From the NCBI RefSeq assembly GCF_024055725.1, contig NZ_JAMXMX010000003.1:62001-126000 (forward strand): DNA of 64,000 nt, written 5' to 3'. This document shows positions 8,363 to 16,298 of the stretch, one piece after another (within the stretch, counting starts at the first letter, position 1; every line of letters starts with the position of its first letter). A program made the translations under genes and the position numbers. Below the pieces are notes generated by a model. It did no database searches. It worked only from the letters and a program-made list of their open reading frames with translations, and had not been told where the DNA came from. The stretch comes from Actinoallomurus spadix. Its GTDB lineage: Bacteria > Actinomycetota > Actinomycetes > Streptosporangiales > Streptosporangiaceae.

Positions 8363-9355
8363 ATGAGACCCCGTGTGGTCGTGACGCACTGGGTGCACGA
8401 TGAGGTCGCACGCCGTCTCGCCGGGTTCTGCGATCCGCGCATCCCGACCCGGGCCGAGGGCGTGTGGCCCCGTGACCGGATCGCGGAGCTGGCCGCCGAC
8501 GCCGACGGGCTGATCGTATGCATGGCCGACCGCGTCGACGCGGAGCTTCTCGACGGATGTCCCCGGCTGCGGATCGTGAGCGGGACGCTGAAGGGCCACG
8601 ACAACCTGGACGTGGCGGCCTGCACACGACGCGGCGTGTGGGTGACGGTCCTGCCGGACCTGCTGACCGTGCCGACGGCCGAGCTGACGGTCGGGCTCAC
8701 CATCGGCGTCATGCGCAGGATCGGGGAAGGCGACCGGTTCGTGCGCTCCGGAACCTTCGCGGGCTGGCGTCCGCGGTTGTACGGGTCCGGTCTGGCCGGC
8801 GCGACCGTCGGCATCGTCGGCATGGGCCGCGTCGGCCGCGCGGTCGCCCGCCGGCTGGCGGCGTTCGACGCGCACGTCGTCCACAACGACGTGCGGCCCG
8901 AGGCGGGCGGCGTCGGGCTGCCCGACCTGCTGGCGACGAGCGACGTGGTGATCCCGCTGCTCCCCCTCACGCCCGCGACGCGTGGCCTCATCGGCGCGGG
9001 TGAGCTGCGGCGGATGCGGCCGGGAGGGTACGTCGTCAACGTGTCCCGCGGCTCGGTCGTGGACGAGGAGGCGATCGCCGACGCCCTGGACGCCGGCACC
9101 CTGGCCGGGTACGCGGCCGACGTGTTCGCCATGGAGGACCTGCTGCAGGCGGGGCGGCCCCGTACCGTGCCGCCGAGGCTGTCGGCTCATCCGCGCACGC
9201 TCTTCACGCCGCACCTGGGGTCGGCCGTCGACGACGTACGGCGGCGGATGTCGCTCGCGGCGGCGGAGCAGGTCCGGCAGGTCCTCGACGGGCGGCGGCC
9301 GGAGCAGGCGGTGAACGACCCGGCGTGCCGTCCCGAGGCCGGCGGCATCACCTGA
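8363..9355 (+). CDS. ptxD: Phosphite (phosphonate) dehydrogenase homologue
   Basis: A 330-residue D-2-hydroxyacid dehydrogenase-family protein that I recognise as very close to Pseudomonas PtxD (NAD-dependent oxidation of phosphite to phosphate). Residues known to matter in PtxD have equivalents: Lys77 in TLKGHDN, Trp135 and Tyr140 in FAGWRPRLYG, Arg229 in VSRGSVVDE, Glu258 in FAMEDL, His284 and Ser287 in FTPHLGS. The Rossmann loop is GMGRVG (153-158). ATG 8363 aligns with the PtxD start; a GTG six bases earlier is possible. In a phosphinate cluster it could oxidise phosphite released from a labile P-H compound, act on an H-phosphinate intermediate, or protect the host. The hydroxyacid-dehydrogenase alternative is less likely given the motif match. 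Confidence 0.85.
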   Translation: MRPRVVVTHWVHDEVARRLAGFCDPRIPTRAEGVWPRDRIAELAADADGLIVCMADRVDAELLDGCPRLRIVSGTLKGHDNLDVAACTRRGVWVTVLPDLLTVPTAELTVGLTIGVMRRIGEGDRFVRSGTFAGWRPRLYGSGLAGATVGIVGMGRVGRAVARRLAAFDAHVVHNDVRPEAGGVGLPDLLATSDVVIPLLPLTPATRGLIGAGELRRMRPGGYVVNVSRGSVVDEEAIADALDAGTLAGYAADVFAMEDLLQAGRPRTVPPRLSAHPRTLFTPHLGSAVDDVRRRMSLAAAEQVRQVLDGRRPEQAVNDPACRPEAGGIT

Positions 9356-9427
9356 TCGCCCTCGGCCGGAGCGGACGGTGTACGGCCCGCCGTACCGTCC
9401 CGGGACCGGCGGCATCACCTGATCGCC
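9324..9427. repeat. Duplicated 37-base segment spanning the convergent ends of ptxD and the alcohol dehydrogenase
   Basis: Copies at 9324-9360 and 9391-9427 match at 34 of 37 positions, with the last 22 bases identical (ending ...GGCATCACCTGATCGCC). The first copy holds the last codons and stop of ptxD; the second contains the end of the opposing alcohol dehydrogenase frame. The duplication therefore straddles two convergent 3' ends. Confidence 0.85.
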
Positions 9428-10575
9428 ATCAGTTCGTCCAGGACGCCGGGGAGGGTGAGGGCCACCGGGTTCCCGGCGGAGCGGTTGTGCCCGAGTCCCG
9501 CCGTGGCGAGGGCCTCCACGTCCGCGCGGGCGGTCACGCCGTACGCGCCGAGACGGTCCGGCAGACCGGCCCGGGCCAGCAGCGCGGCGGGTGTCGCCGC
9601 CCCGATCAGGCCGTCCAGCTCGGCGAGCCGGTCGCGCAGGTACGCGGCGCCGCGGGCGTCCTGGCAGGCGGTGCCCGCCCGGCGTGCGTTGTACTCCAGC
9701 ACCCAGCGGAGGTTCAGCAGGCAGGCGAGGCCGTGCGGCACGCCGTGGCGGATCGTCAGCCGGTAGGCGAACGCGTGCGCGGCCGTCGTCCGCGTCACGT
9801 CGATCGCCCGCCCGGCGGCGCACGCGGCCGTCGCCAGGCCGGCGCGGTCGGCCGGCCGGAGGGCGGTGAAGTCCGCGGTGAGGAGGATGGGGGTCATCAG
9901 CCGCAGCGCCGTACGCGCCGCCTCCCGGGAGGCCGGCGTCGAACGGCGGCTCCAGAACGACTCGACGGCGTGGCAGTAGGCGTCGAACGCACACGGGTAG
10001 GCCACCTCCGGCGGGCAGCCGCGCAGCAGGTCCGGGTCGACCAGCGCGACGTCGGGGCGGACGCCGCCGTGGTCGAGGGATCTCTTCTCCCCGTCCACGA
10101 AGACGGTCGCGAACCGGGTGACCTCGCTGCCGGTGCCCGCGGTGGTGGGGATCGCGACCAGCGGAACGCGGGGGCGCCCGGGCGGGCCGGAGCGGCCGTC
10201 GACGACCGCCCGCGCCGCGGCCGGGTCTGCGGGCAGCGCACGGATGAGTTTGGCGGTGTCCAGGGCGCTGCCGCCGCCGACCGCGACGATGGCCTGCGGG
10301 TCCCAGTCGTCCCGGACCGCGCAGCCGCGCAGTGCCTGCTCCAGCCGGGGATTGGGTGAGAACCCCGAGAAGAGGCGGACGCCGTCGCCGGAGAGCACCT
10401 CCCGCAGGCCGGTGCGGACGAACCCGCTCTCCGACGCGACGACGAGGACCCGGCGGGCCCCGCGGTCCGTGACGATCTCACCGGCCAGACGCGACGCCCC
10501 GCCGCCCGACAGGACCGTCAACGGCGCTGCCTTCGGATCGTCGAGCCGCAGCCTCGTCACGGCGGGACGCGTCAC
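9415..10575 (-). CDS. phpC: Iron-containing alcohol dehydrogenase (phosphonoacetaldehyde reductase type)
   Basis: A 386-residue group III metal-dependent alcohol dehydrogenase. Cofactor motif VAVGGGSALDTAK lies near residue 98; IPTTAGTGSEVT and metal ligands in FDAYCHAVE and HGVPHGLA are present. In phosphonate pathways this family reduces phosphonoacetaldehyde to 2-hydroxyethylphosphonate (PhpC, FomC), the substrate needed by the HEPD gene in this window, so that role is inferred. The GTG start overlaps the rmlB stop by 4 bases (GTGA), translationally coupling it to deoxysugar genes, strong evidence that sugar and phosphonate genes serve one product. It is last in the leftward operon beginning near 17.6 kb. 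Confidence 0.87.
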   Translation of the reverse strand: MTRPAVTRLRLDDPKAAPLTVLSGGGASRLAGEIVTDRGARRVLVVASESGFVRTGLREVLSGDGVRLFSGFSPNPRLEQALRGCAVRDDWDPQAIVAVGGGSALDTAKLIRALPADPAAARAVVDGRSGPPGRPRVPLVAIPTTAGTGSEVTRFATVFVDGEKRSLDHGGVRPDVALVDPDLLRGCPPEVAYPCAFDAYCHAVESFWSRRSTPASREAARTALRLMTPILLTADFTALRPADRAGLATAACAAGRAIDVTRTTAAHAFAYRLTIRHGVPHGLACLLNLRWVLEYNARRAGTACQDARGAAYLRDRLAELDGLIGAATPAALLARAGLPDRLGAYGVTARADVEALATAGLGHNRSAGNPVALTLPGVLDELMAIR

Positions 10576-11552
10576 CGCACGCCCGCCTCGGCGGGGGGCA
10601 TCGCCCGGCGTTCGGGCCGGGCACGGTACCAGTCGACCACCTCCGCCAGCCCGCGGTCGAACGGAACGGCCGGGGCGTACCCGAGCTCGCGCCGGATCTT
10701 CGAGTCGTCGAGCGCGTAACGCAGGTCGTGTCCCTTACGGTCGGCGACGCGCTGGACCATGCTCCAGTCCGCGCCGCACAGCTCCAGCAGCCGTCCGGTG
10801 AGCTCGCGGTTGCTGAGCGGCTCGCCGCCGCCGACGTGGTAGATCTCCCCCGCCCTGCCGCGCGTGAGGACGAGGTGCACGGCCCGGCAGTGGTCGGCGA
10901 CGTGCAGCCACTCCCGTACGTTGTGGCCCTCGCCGTACAGCGGTACGGGCCGGCCGGCGAGCAGCCGGGTGACGAAGCCGGGGATGAGCTTCTCGGTGTG
11001 CTGCCGCGGCCCGTACGTGTTGCAGGACCGGGTGATCCGCACGTCCAGGCCGTGCGTGCGGACGTGGGAACGGGCGAGGAGGTCGGCGGCCGCCTTCGAC
11101 GCGGCGTACGGCGAGTTGGGGCGCAGCGGCTCATCCTCCGTCCACGAGCCGGTGGGGATCGACCCGTAGACCTCGTCCGTCGAGACCTGCACGATGGGTC
11201 CCACCCCGGCCGCGCGGCACGCGTCCAGCAGCGTCTGGGTGCCGAGGACGTTGGTGACCACGAAGTCGCCGGCCGCCGCGATGGAGCGGTCGACGTGCGA
11301 CTCCGCCGCGAAGTGCACGACGGCGTCATGGCCCGGGAGCAGGTCGCGGAGGAGGTCCGCCGAGCAGACGTCCCCCTCGACGAAGTCCAGCCGCGGGTGC
11401 GCGGCCGGCAGGTTCGCCCGGTCGCCGGCGTAGGTGAGCTTGTCCAGCACGGTCACGCGGGCGCCGGCGGTGCCCGGGTAACCGCCGTCCAGCACGGTGC
11501 GCACGTAGTGGGACCCGATGAATCCCGCGCCGCCGGTGACGAAGATCCTCAT
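10572..11552 (-). CDS. rmlB: dTDP-glucose 4,6-dehydratase
   Basis: A 326-residue extended SDR. TGGAGFIGSHYV at residues 6-17 binds NAD; HFAAESHVDRS, STDEVYG and the catalytic YAASK are all present, with sugar-binding NTYGPRQ and KLIPGF. It makes dTDP-4-keto-6-deoxyglucose, the branch point for the aminodeoxysugar. ATG 11552 overlaps the upstream rmlA stop by 4 bases (ATGA), and its own stop overlaps the alcohol dehydrogenase start. Length and motifs are typical. Confidence 0.95.
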   Translation of the reverse strand: MRIFVTGGAGFIGSHYVRTVLDGGYPGTAGARVTVLDKLTYAGDRANLPAAHPRLDFVEGDVCSADLLRDLLPGHDAVVHFAAESHVDRSIAAAGDFVVTNVLGTQTLLDACRAAGVGPIVQVSTDEVYGSIPTGSWTEDEPLRPNSPYAASKAAADLLARSHVRTHGLDVRITRSCNTYGPRQHTEKLIPGFVTRLLAGRPVPLYGEGHNVREWLHVADHCRAVHLVLTRGRAGEIYHVGGGEPLSNRELTGRLLELCGADWSMVQRVADRKGHDLRYALDDSKIRRELGYAPAVPFDRGLAEVVDWYRARPERRAMPPAEAGVR

Positions 11553-12607
11553 GCCGCGACCTCGATACGCGTGTCGTCTCCGATGAGGAGGCGATGGCGC
11601 CGCCTTCCCGCGGTGACCTCGGCGCCCCGGCCGATCAGCGAGTCCTCGATGCCGGTGACCCCGGTGACGGTGGCGTGGTCGAGCACGATCGAGCCGCGGA
11701 TCCCGGCGGACGTGATCACGCATCCCGCGCCGATCGACGTGTGCGGGCCGATCCGGCTGTCGCGTACGACGCTGCCCGGCCCGACGATGACCGGCCCGGT
11801 CAGCTCGGACCCGATGACCGTCGCGTCCTCGGCGACGATCACCTCCCCGGTGAGCGTGCTGGCGGCGTCCGCCCGGCCCCGGGCGCCGGCGCGCAGCCCG
11901 TCGAGGACGAAGCGGTTGCAGTCCAGCAGATCGTCGATCTTCCCGGTGTCCTTCCAGTAGCCCGAGTACTCCTCCCCGAGCACGTCGTGGCCCTCCGCGA
12001 CGAGGAGCCCGATGGCATCGGTGATCTCCAGTTCGCCGCGGCGGCTCGGCCGGACCCGCCGCACCGCGTCGTGGATCGCCGGGGTGAAGAAGTAGACGCC
12101 GATCAGCGCGAGGTCGCTCCGCGGCGACTCGGGCTTCTCCGTCAGTGCGGTCACCCTCCCGTCGCCGTTCAGCTCCGCCACACCGTAGTCGCGCGGGTCG
12201 TCGACCTTGCCGACGAGGACGGCCGCGCTCGGCCGCCGCGCGCGGAACAGCTCCGCGGCGGGCGCGAGACCGTCGAAGAGGATGTTGTCGCCGAGGTACA
12301 TCACGAAGTCCTCGTCGCCGAGGAACCCCGCGGCGACCCGCACGCAGTGCGCGAGGCCGAGCGGCGACGGCTGTTCGATGTAGGTGACCCGGACTCCGGC
12401 GCGCGAACCGTCGCCGATCGCCGCGCGGATCTGGTCGGCCTGCCCGCCGACGACGATGCCGACCTCGTCGACGCCGATCTCGCGGACGCATTCCAGGCAG
12501 TACGACAGCACGGGCCGGCCGGCCACCGGCATCAGCTGCTTGGGCATCGCGTGCGTGAACGGGCGCAGGCGCGTCCCCGTACCGCCGGCCAGGATCAATG
12601 CCTTCAT
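11549..12607 (-). CDS. rmlA: Glucose-1-phosphate thymidylyltransferase (long form)
   Basis: A 352-residue nucleotidyltransferase. It begins MKALILAGGTGTRLRPFTH, the nucleotide-binding signature, followed by PKQLMPVAGRPVLSY, YLGDNILFDG and VLTEKPESPRS-type motifs. The C-terminal ~110 residues form a left-handed beta-helix-like repeat (VIGSELTGPVIVGPG..., ITSAGIRGSIVLDHATV) found in the long actinomycete form used in antibiotic deoxysugar pathways. It activates glucose-1-phosphate with dTTP. It follows the P450 gene by 12 bases and overlaps rmlB. Confidence 0.94.
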   Translation of the reverse strand: MKALILAGGTGTRLRPFTHAMPKQLMPVAGRPVLSYCLECVREIGVDEVGIVVGGQADQIRAAIGDGSRAGVRVTYIEQPSPLGLAHCVRVAAGFLGDEDFVMYLGDNILFDGLAPAAELFRARRPSAAVLVGKVDDPRDYGVAELNGDGRVTALTEKPESPRSDLALIGVYFFTPAIHDAVRRVRPSRRGELEITDAIGLLVAEGHDVLGEEYSGYWKDTGKIDDLLDCNRFVLDGLRAGARGRADAASTLTGEVIVAEDATVIGSELTGPVIVGPGSVVRDSRIGPHTSIGAGCVITSAGIRGSIVLDHATVTGVTGIEDSLIGRGAEVTAGRRRHRLLIGDDTRIEVAA

Positions 12608-12619
12608 CAGGCTCCTTCG

Positions 12620-13843
12620 TCAGGCGAGACGGACGGGAAGGCTCGTCAGTCCGTGGATCAGGATGCTGTCGCGCCAGCTCAGTTCCTCCGGCGGCACGGC
12701 GAGGCGGAGGCGGGGGAAGCCGCGGAGCAGGCGGGAGAAGGCGATCTCGCCCTCCAACCGCGCCAGCGCGACGCCGATGCAGTAGTGGACGCCGTGGCCG
12801 AAGCCGACATGGCCGTGCGTGTCCCGCCTGATGTCGAACCGGTCCGGGTCGGGGAACTGGTCCGGGTCGCGGTTGGCCGCGAGCAGGGAGATGAGCACCA
12901 TCTGCCGGCCCGGTATCACCACGCCGCCCACGTCGACGGGCTCCTTCGTGTACCGGTACGTGGCGGTGCCGAACGATCCGTCGTACCGGACCATCTCCTC
13001 CATGGCCCCGTGGAGCAGCGACAGGTCCGACCGGAGCAGGTCGAGCTGATCGGGGTTGCGGAGCAGGGCCAGGGTCCCGTTACCGAGGAGGTTGACCGTG
13101 GTCTCGTGGCCGGCGACCAGCAACAGGAAGATCATCGAGATCAGCTCGACCTCATCGAGCCGGTCCTCGTCGTCCCTCGCCTGGATCAGCGCGGTCAGCA
13201 TGTCGGTGGTCGGCCGCCGGCGCCGCTCCTCGATCAGGCCGCCGAGGTACTCGATCATCGCCTCACAGGCCGGCAGCACCCGCTCCGGGTTCGTGGTGGT
13301 GATGATCTCGTTCGTCCACCTCCGGATGTCGTCGCGGCCGTCGGTGGGAATGCCCAGCATCTCGCAGATGACCGTGATCGGCATCGGGAAGGCCAGCGCG
13401 TCGATCAGGTCGACGACGCCCTCCCGGGGCATGGCGGCGATCAGCTCATCGGTGATCTGCTCGATCCTCGGCCGCATCTGCTCGATGCGGCGCAGCGTGA
13501 ACGCCTTGCTCACCAGCTTGCGCAGCCGCGTGTGGTCCGGCGGATCGGTGTTCAGCATGTACTTGATGAGGTCCTTGTCGAACTCCCGGCTGCGTTCCGG
13601 GTGCAGCAGCGAGTTCTGGATGACGTCGTCCGCCGAGAGCATGTCCTTGCTCATCCGGGGATCGCTCAGCACGGCTCGGACGTCGGCGTGCCGCGTGACC
13701 AGCCACACCCGCAGCCCGTTGGGGGTGATCACGCGGTGGACGGGCCCCGCGGCGCGCAGCCGGGCCAGGATGCGATGCGGGTTCCGCATGTAGTCGGCGT
13801 CGAAGACGCCCTCGATGACGGCATCGGTGGTGGTCTGGCTCAT
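12620..13843 (-). CDS. Cytochrome P450
   Basis: A 407-residue soluble bacterial P450 (CYP). The I-helix is LLVAGHETTVNLLGNG (about residues 236-251), K-helix ExxR is in EEMVRYDG, and the haem loop FGHGVHYCIGVALARLE carries the Cys ligand. P450-like proteins next to glycosyltransferases of this type can be catalytically dead activators (DesVIII group), but here the Cys and ExxR are intact, so I expect a real hydroxylase or epoxidase acting on the product scaffold. Gap of 3 bases to the glycosyltransferase upstream; same operon. Confidence 0.92.
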   Translation of the reverse strand: MSQTTTDAVIEGVFDADYMRNPHRILARLRAAGPVHRVITPNGLRVWLVTRHADVRAVLSDPRMSKDMLSADDVIQNSLLHPERSREFDKDLIKYMLNTDPPDHTRLRKLVSKAFTLRRIEQMRPRIEQITDELIAAMPREGVVDLIDALAFPMPITVICEMLGIPTDGRDDIRRWTNEIITTTNPERVLPACEAMIEYLGGLIEERRRRPTTDMLTALIQARDDEDRLDEVELISMIFLLLVAGHETTVNLLGNGTLALLRNPDQLDLLRSDLSLLHGAMEEMVRYDGSFGTATYRYTKEPVDVGGVVIPGRQMVLISLLAANRDPDQFPDPDRFDIRRDTHGHVGFGHGVHYCIGVALARLEGEIAFSRLLRGFPRLRLAVPPEELSWRDSILIHGLTSLPVRLA

Positions 13844-13846
13844 GGC

Positions 13847-15025
13847 TCACTCCTTCTCGGCGGCGACCAGGTCTTCCAGGAAGTGCACGGTGTCGGCCGG
13901 CGAGGGGAGCGCCATGTTCTCCTCCGCCAGGCGCCGCGCGGCCAGCCGGGTGTCCTCGTCCGCGAGGAGCCGGGCACCGTGCTTGCGGATGGTCTCGACC
14001 TCGGCCTTCTCCAGCAGCAGGACCTCGCCGGCCCCGGTCTTGGCGAGCTGCTCGCCGTCGAACAGGTGATCGGGGAGGTAGGGGATGATGAGCTGCGGTA
14101 CGCCGTGGAAGACGCCGGCCATCATCGTGCCGGTGCCGCCGTGGGAGACCAGCAGGTCGACGGTCGGCAGCAGGATGTGCAGCGGCAGGTTCTCCACCAC
14201 GCGCACGTGCGGCGGCACCTCGCCGAGGAGATGCCGGTCCTGGGCGGAGACGGCGACGACGAGGTCGACGTCGAGCGCGGCGAACGCCTCGATCTGCTCC
14301 GTCACCCGGAACAGGTGCTCGCCCATGGCCGGGTTGGTCGTACCGCAGGTGATGCAGACCCGGGGACGGCCCGGCGGCTCCAGCAGCCAGGCCGGTTCGA
14401 CCGCGGTGCCGTTGTACGGGACGTAGCGCATCTGGTGGTACGCGTACGGGGCGTCGACCTGCATGCTCGGCGGGCAGGGGTCCAGGGTGACGGTGCCCCA
14501 GACACCGGTCGCGTCCTCGATGCCGTACCGCTGGAACAGCTCCACCGCGGCCACGCCGACCGCCGGCCCGATCTCCTGGCGGATGTGACCCGGGTAGTCC
14601 GGTCCCCACAGGTGCCGCGCCGAGGGGATGCCGGTGCGCAGCGCGAGGATCGGCCCGGCGAAGCTCATCTGGTCATAGACGATCAGGTCGGGCCGCCACG
14701 CCTCGGCGTACGCGATGAGGTCGTCGAGCACCTCGTGGGCGACCTTGGCGAACACGCGGACGGTGTTCGCGGCCTTCTCGACGCCCATGGTGTGCCAGTC
14801 GGCCCGGGACTCGTCGTGCAGTTCCATCGCGTCGAGGAGCAGTTCGTGCAGGTCGACGTCGTCACCCGTGGCGACCGCGTTGATCCCGGTGCCGCGGATG
14901 ATGTCCATGTGCTCGGGGTTGCTGGCCACGCGGACCTCGTGGCCCGCGGCGTTGAGCGCCTGGGCCAGCGGGACCATCGGAAAATAGTGCGACCCCCACG
15001 CCCAGGTGGTGAAAAGTACCCGCAT
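13847..15025 (-). CDS. Glycosyltransferase, macrolide/EryCIII-like GT1 family
   Basis: A 392-residue GT-B transferase. The N-terminus MRVLFTTWAWGSHYFPMVPLAQAL is the acceptor-side start of the antibiotic glycosyltransferase family. The C-terminal donor-side signature DLLVSHGGTGTMMAGVFHGVPQL binds the dTDP-sugar diphosphate. The start is the ATG at 15025 with GGAGG eight bases upstream rather than the longer frame. It is expected to attach the aminodeoxyhexose made by neighbouring genes. Members of this subgroup often need a P450-like helper; no separate helper gene is seen. Confidence 0.92.
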   Translation of the reverse strand: MRVLFTTWAWGSHYFPMVPLAQALNAAGHEVRVASNPEHMDIIRGTGINAVATGDDVDLHELLLDAMELHDESRADWHTMGVEKAANTVRVFAKVAHEVLDDLIAYAEAWRPDLIVYDQMSFAGPILALRTGIPSARHLWGPDYPGHIRQEIGPAVGVAAVELFQRYGIEDATGVWGTVTLDPCPPSMQVDAPYAYHQMRYVPYNGTAVEPAWLLEPPGRPRVCITCGTTNPAMGEHLFRVTEQIEAFAALDVDLVVAVSAQDRHLLGEVPPHVRVVENLPLHILLPTVDLLVSHGGTGTMMAGVFHGVPQLIIPYLPDHLFDGEQLAKTGAGEVLLLEKAEVETIRKHGARLLADEDTRLAARRLAEENMALPSPADTVHFLEDLVAAEKE

Positions 15026-15089
15026 ACTCCGTACCTCCAGCACAGATCGGATGCGCTCTCCAGCTGCCGGAGAGCATTTCCGGAACGTC

Positions 15090-16298
15090 TCAGAGATCTC
15101 TCAAGGATCCCTTAACCGAAACGGCCGGCCCCAGGGTCGAGCAGAGCCGGACGATCTCGCATATCTGGTCGATGTGATGGTCTTCGATGGACATTCCCGT
15201 CGGCAGTTGCATGACGCGCGAGGAAAGCGCCTCGGAATGGGGCAGCGGCAACGGCGAATGGACCTCGGGCCGGTCCCGGTAAGGGGCACGGCGATGGCAG
15301 CAGGGGTCGAAGTGCGTGCGGACGAGGACGTTCTCCGCCCGCAGCACCGCCGCCAGGGCGTCGCGGTCGAATCCGGCGGTTCCCGCGTCGACGTCCACGG
15401 TCACGAACTGGTGGTTGCTGACCTCGTCCGGCGCGGGTTCCCGTACGCGGACGCCCGGCACGCCGGCCAGGCCTCGCACGTACCGCTCGTGGTTGGCGCG
15501 GTTGCGGGCGAGGAGCCCGGGCAGGTGATCCAGCGAGGTGAGTCCCATCGCCGCGGAGATCTCGTTCATCTTGGCGTTCGTGCCGACCGACACGACGTCG
15601 CCGCCGTCGTCGAAGCCGAAGTAGTGGACCGAGCGCACGCGCGCGGCGAGGGCGTCGTCGTCGGTGACGATGGCGCCGCCCTCGAAGGCGTTGACGAACT
15701 TCGTCGCGTGGAAGCTGAACACCTCCGCGCGCCCGAACGACCCCACCGGACGGCCGGCCTTGCCGCACCCGATGGCGTGGGCGGAGTCGTACAGCAGCTG
15801 CAGATCGTGCTCGTCGGCGAGGGCCCGCAGCTCGTCCACCGCGCACGGACGCCCCCACACGTGGACGCCGAGGATCCCGGTCGTACGGTCGGTGATCAGC
15901 CTGGCGACCTGGGCGGGGTCCAGGTTGCCGGTCTCCGGGTCGATGTCGCAGAAGATCGGCGTGACGCCCTCCCACCACAGCGCGTGCGGGGTCGCGACGT
16001 AGGTGAAGGACGGCACGATGACCTCGCCGCGCAGCCCGGCGGCGCAGATCAGCACCTGCAGCCCCACCGTGGCGTTGCACACCGCGACGCAGTGCCGGGT
16101 CCCGGCGACCTCGGCGACCCGCGCCTCGAACTCGCGGACCAGCGGCCCGAAGTTGGTCAGCCGGCCCCGGTCGAGGGCCTCGGCGACGCGCTTCATCAGG
16201 CCGTCCCGATCGGGGATGTTGGGGCGTCCGACGTGCAGCGGCTCGGCGAAGACCACCGGGCCGCCGAACAGCGCCAGGTCGCGCAGAGCGGTCTTCAT
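15090..16298 (-). CDS. dTDP-4-keto-deoxyhexose 4-aminotransferase (DegT/DnrJ/EryC1 family)
   Basis: A 402-residue PLP sugar aminotransferase. The cofactor lysine lies in [27 protein letters not shown] has the PLP-ring Asp; [15 protein letters not shown] is typical of the DesI/SpnR subgroup acting at C-4. With the 3-dehydratase it overlaps, it would install a 4-amino group on a 2,3,6-trideoxy-4-ketohexose as SpnR does for forosamine. Regiochemistry is inferred by family resemblance and the companion genes. ATG 16298 overlaps the 3-dehydratase stop (ATGA). No N-methyltransferase follows. Confidence 0.86.
   Translation of the reverse strand: MKTALRDLALFGGPVVFAEPLHVGRPNIPDRDGLMKRVAEALDRGRLTNFGPLVREFEARVAEVAGTRHCVAVCNATVGLQVLICAAGLRGEVIVPSFTYVATPHALWWEGVTPIFCDIDPETGNLDPAQVARLITDRTTGILGVHVWGRPCAVDELRALADEHDLQLLYDSAHAIGCGKAGRPVGSFGRAEVFSFHATKFVNAFEGGAIVTDDDALAARVRSVHYFGFDDGGDVVSVGTNAKMNEISAAMGLTSLDHLPGLLARNRANHERYVRGLAGVPGVRVREPAPDEVSNHQFVTVDVDAGTAGFDRDALAAVLRAENVLVRTHFDPCCHRRAPYRDRPEVHSPLPLPHSEALSSRVMQLPTGMSIEDHHIDQICEIVRLCSTLGPAVSVKGSLRDL

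Noticed and set aside
8363-9355. Annotation as a generic phosphoglycerate or glyoxylate dehydrogenase
   Set aside because: The substrate-site residues and whole-length similarity match PtxD much better; the second hydroxyacid dehydrogenase (36.5 kb) lacks that pattern.
11594-15115. A 1173-residue open frame on the plus strand
   Set aside because: It runs antisense to rmlA, P450 and glycosyltransferase, all of which have full family motifs; the product is Arg/Gly/Asp-rich with no domain. A high-GC shadow.
15088-15118. Possible SARP box TCAGAGA-tctc-TCAAGGA near the glycosyltransferase start
   Set aside because: Only 5 of 7 positions match between heptamers, it overlaps the end of the aminotransferase gene, and its orientation points away from the glycosyltransferase.
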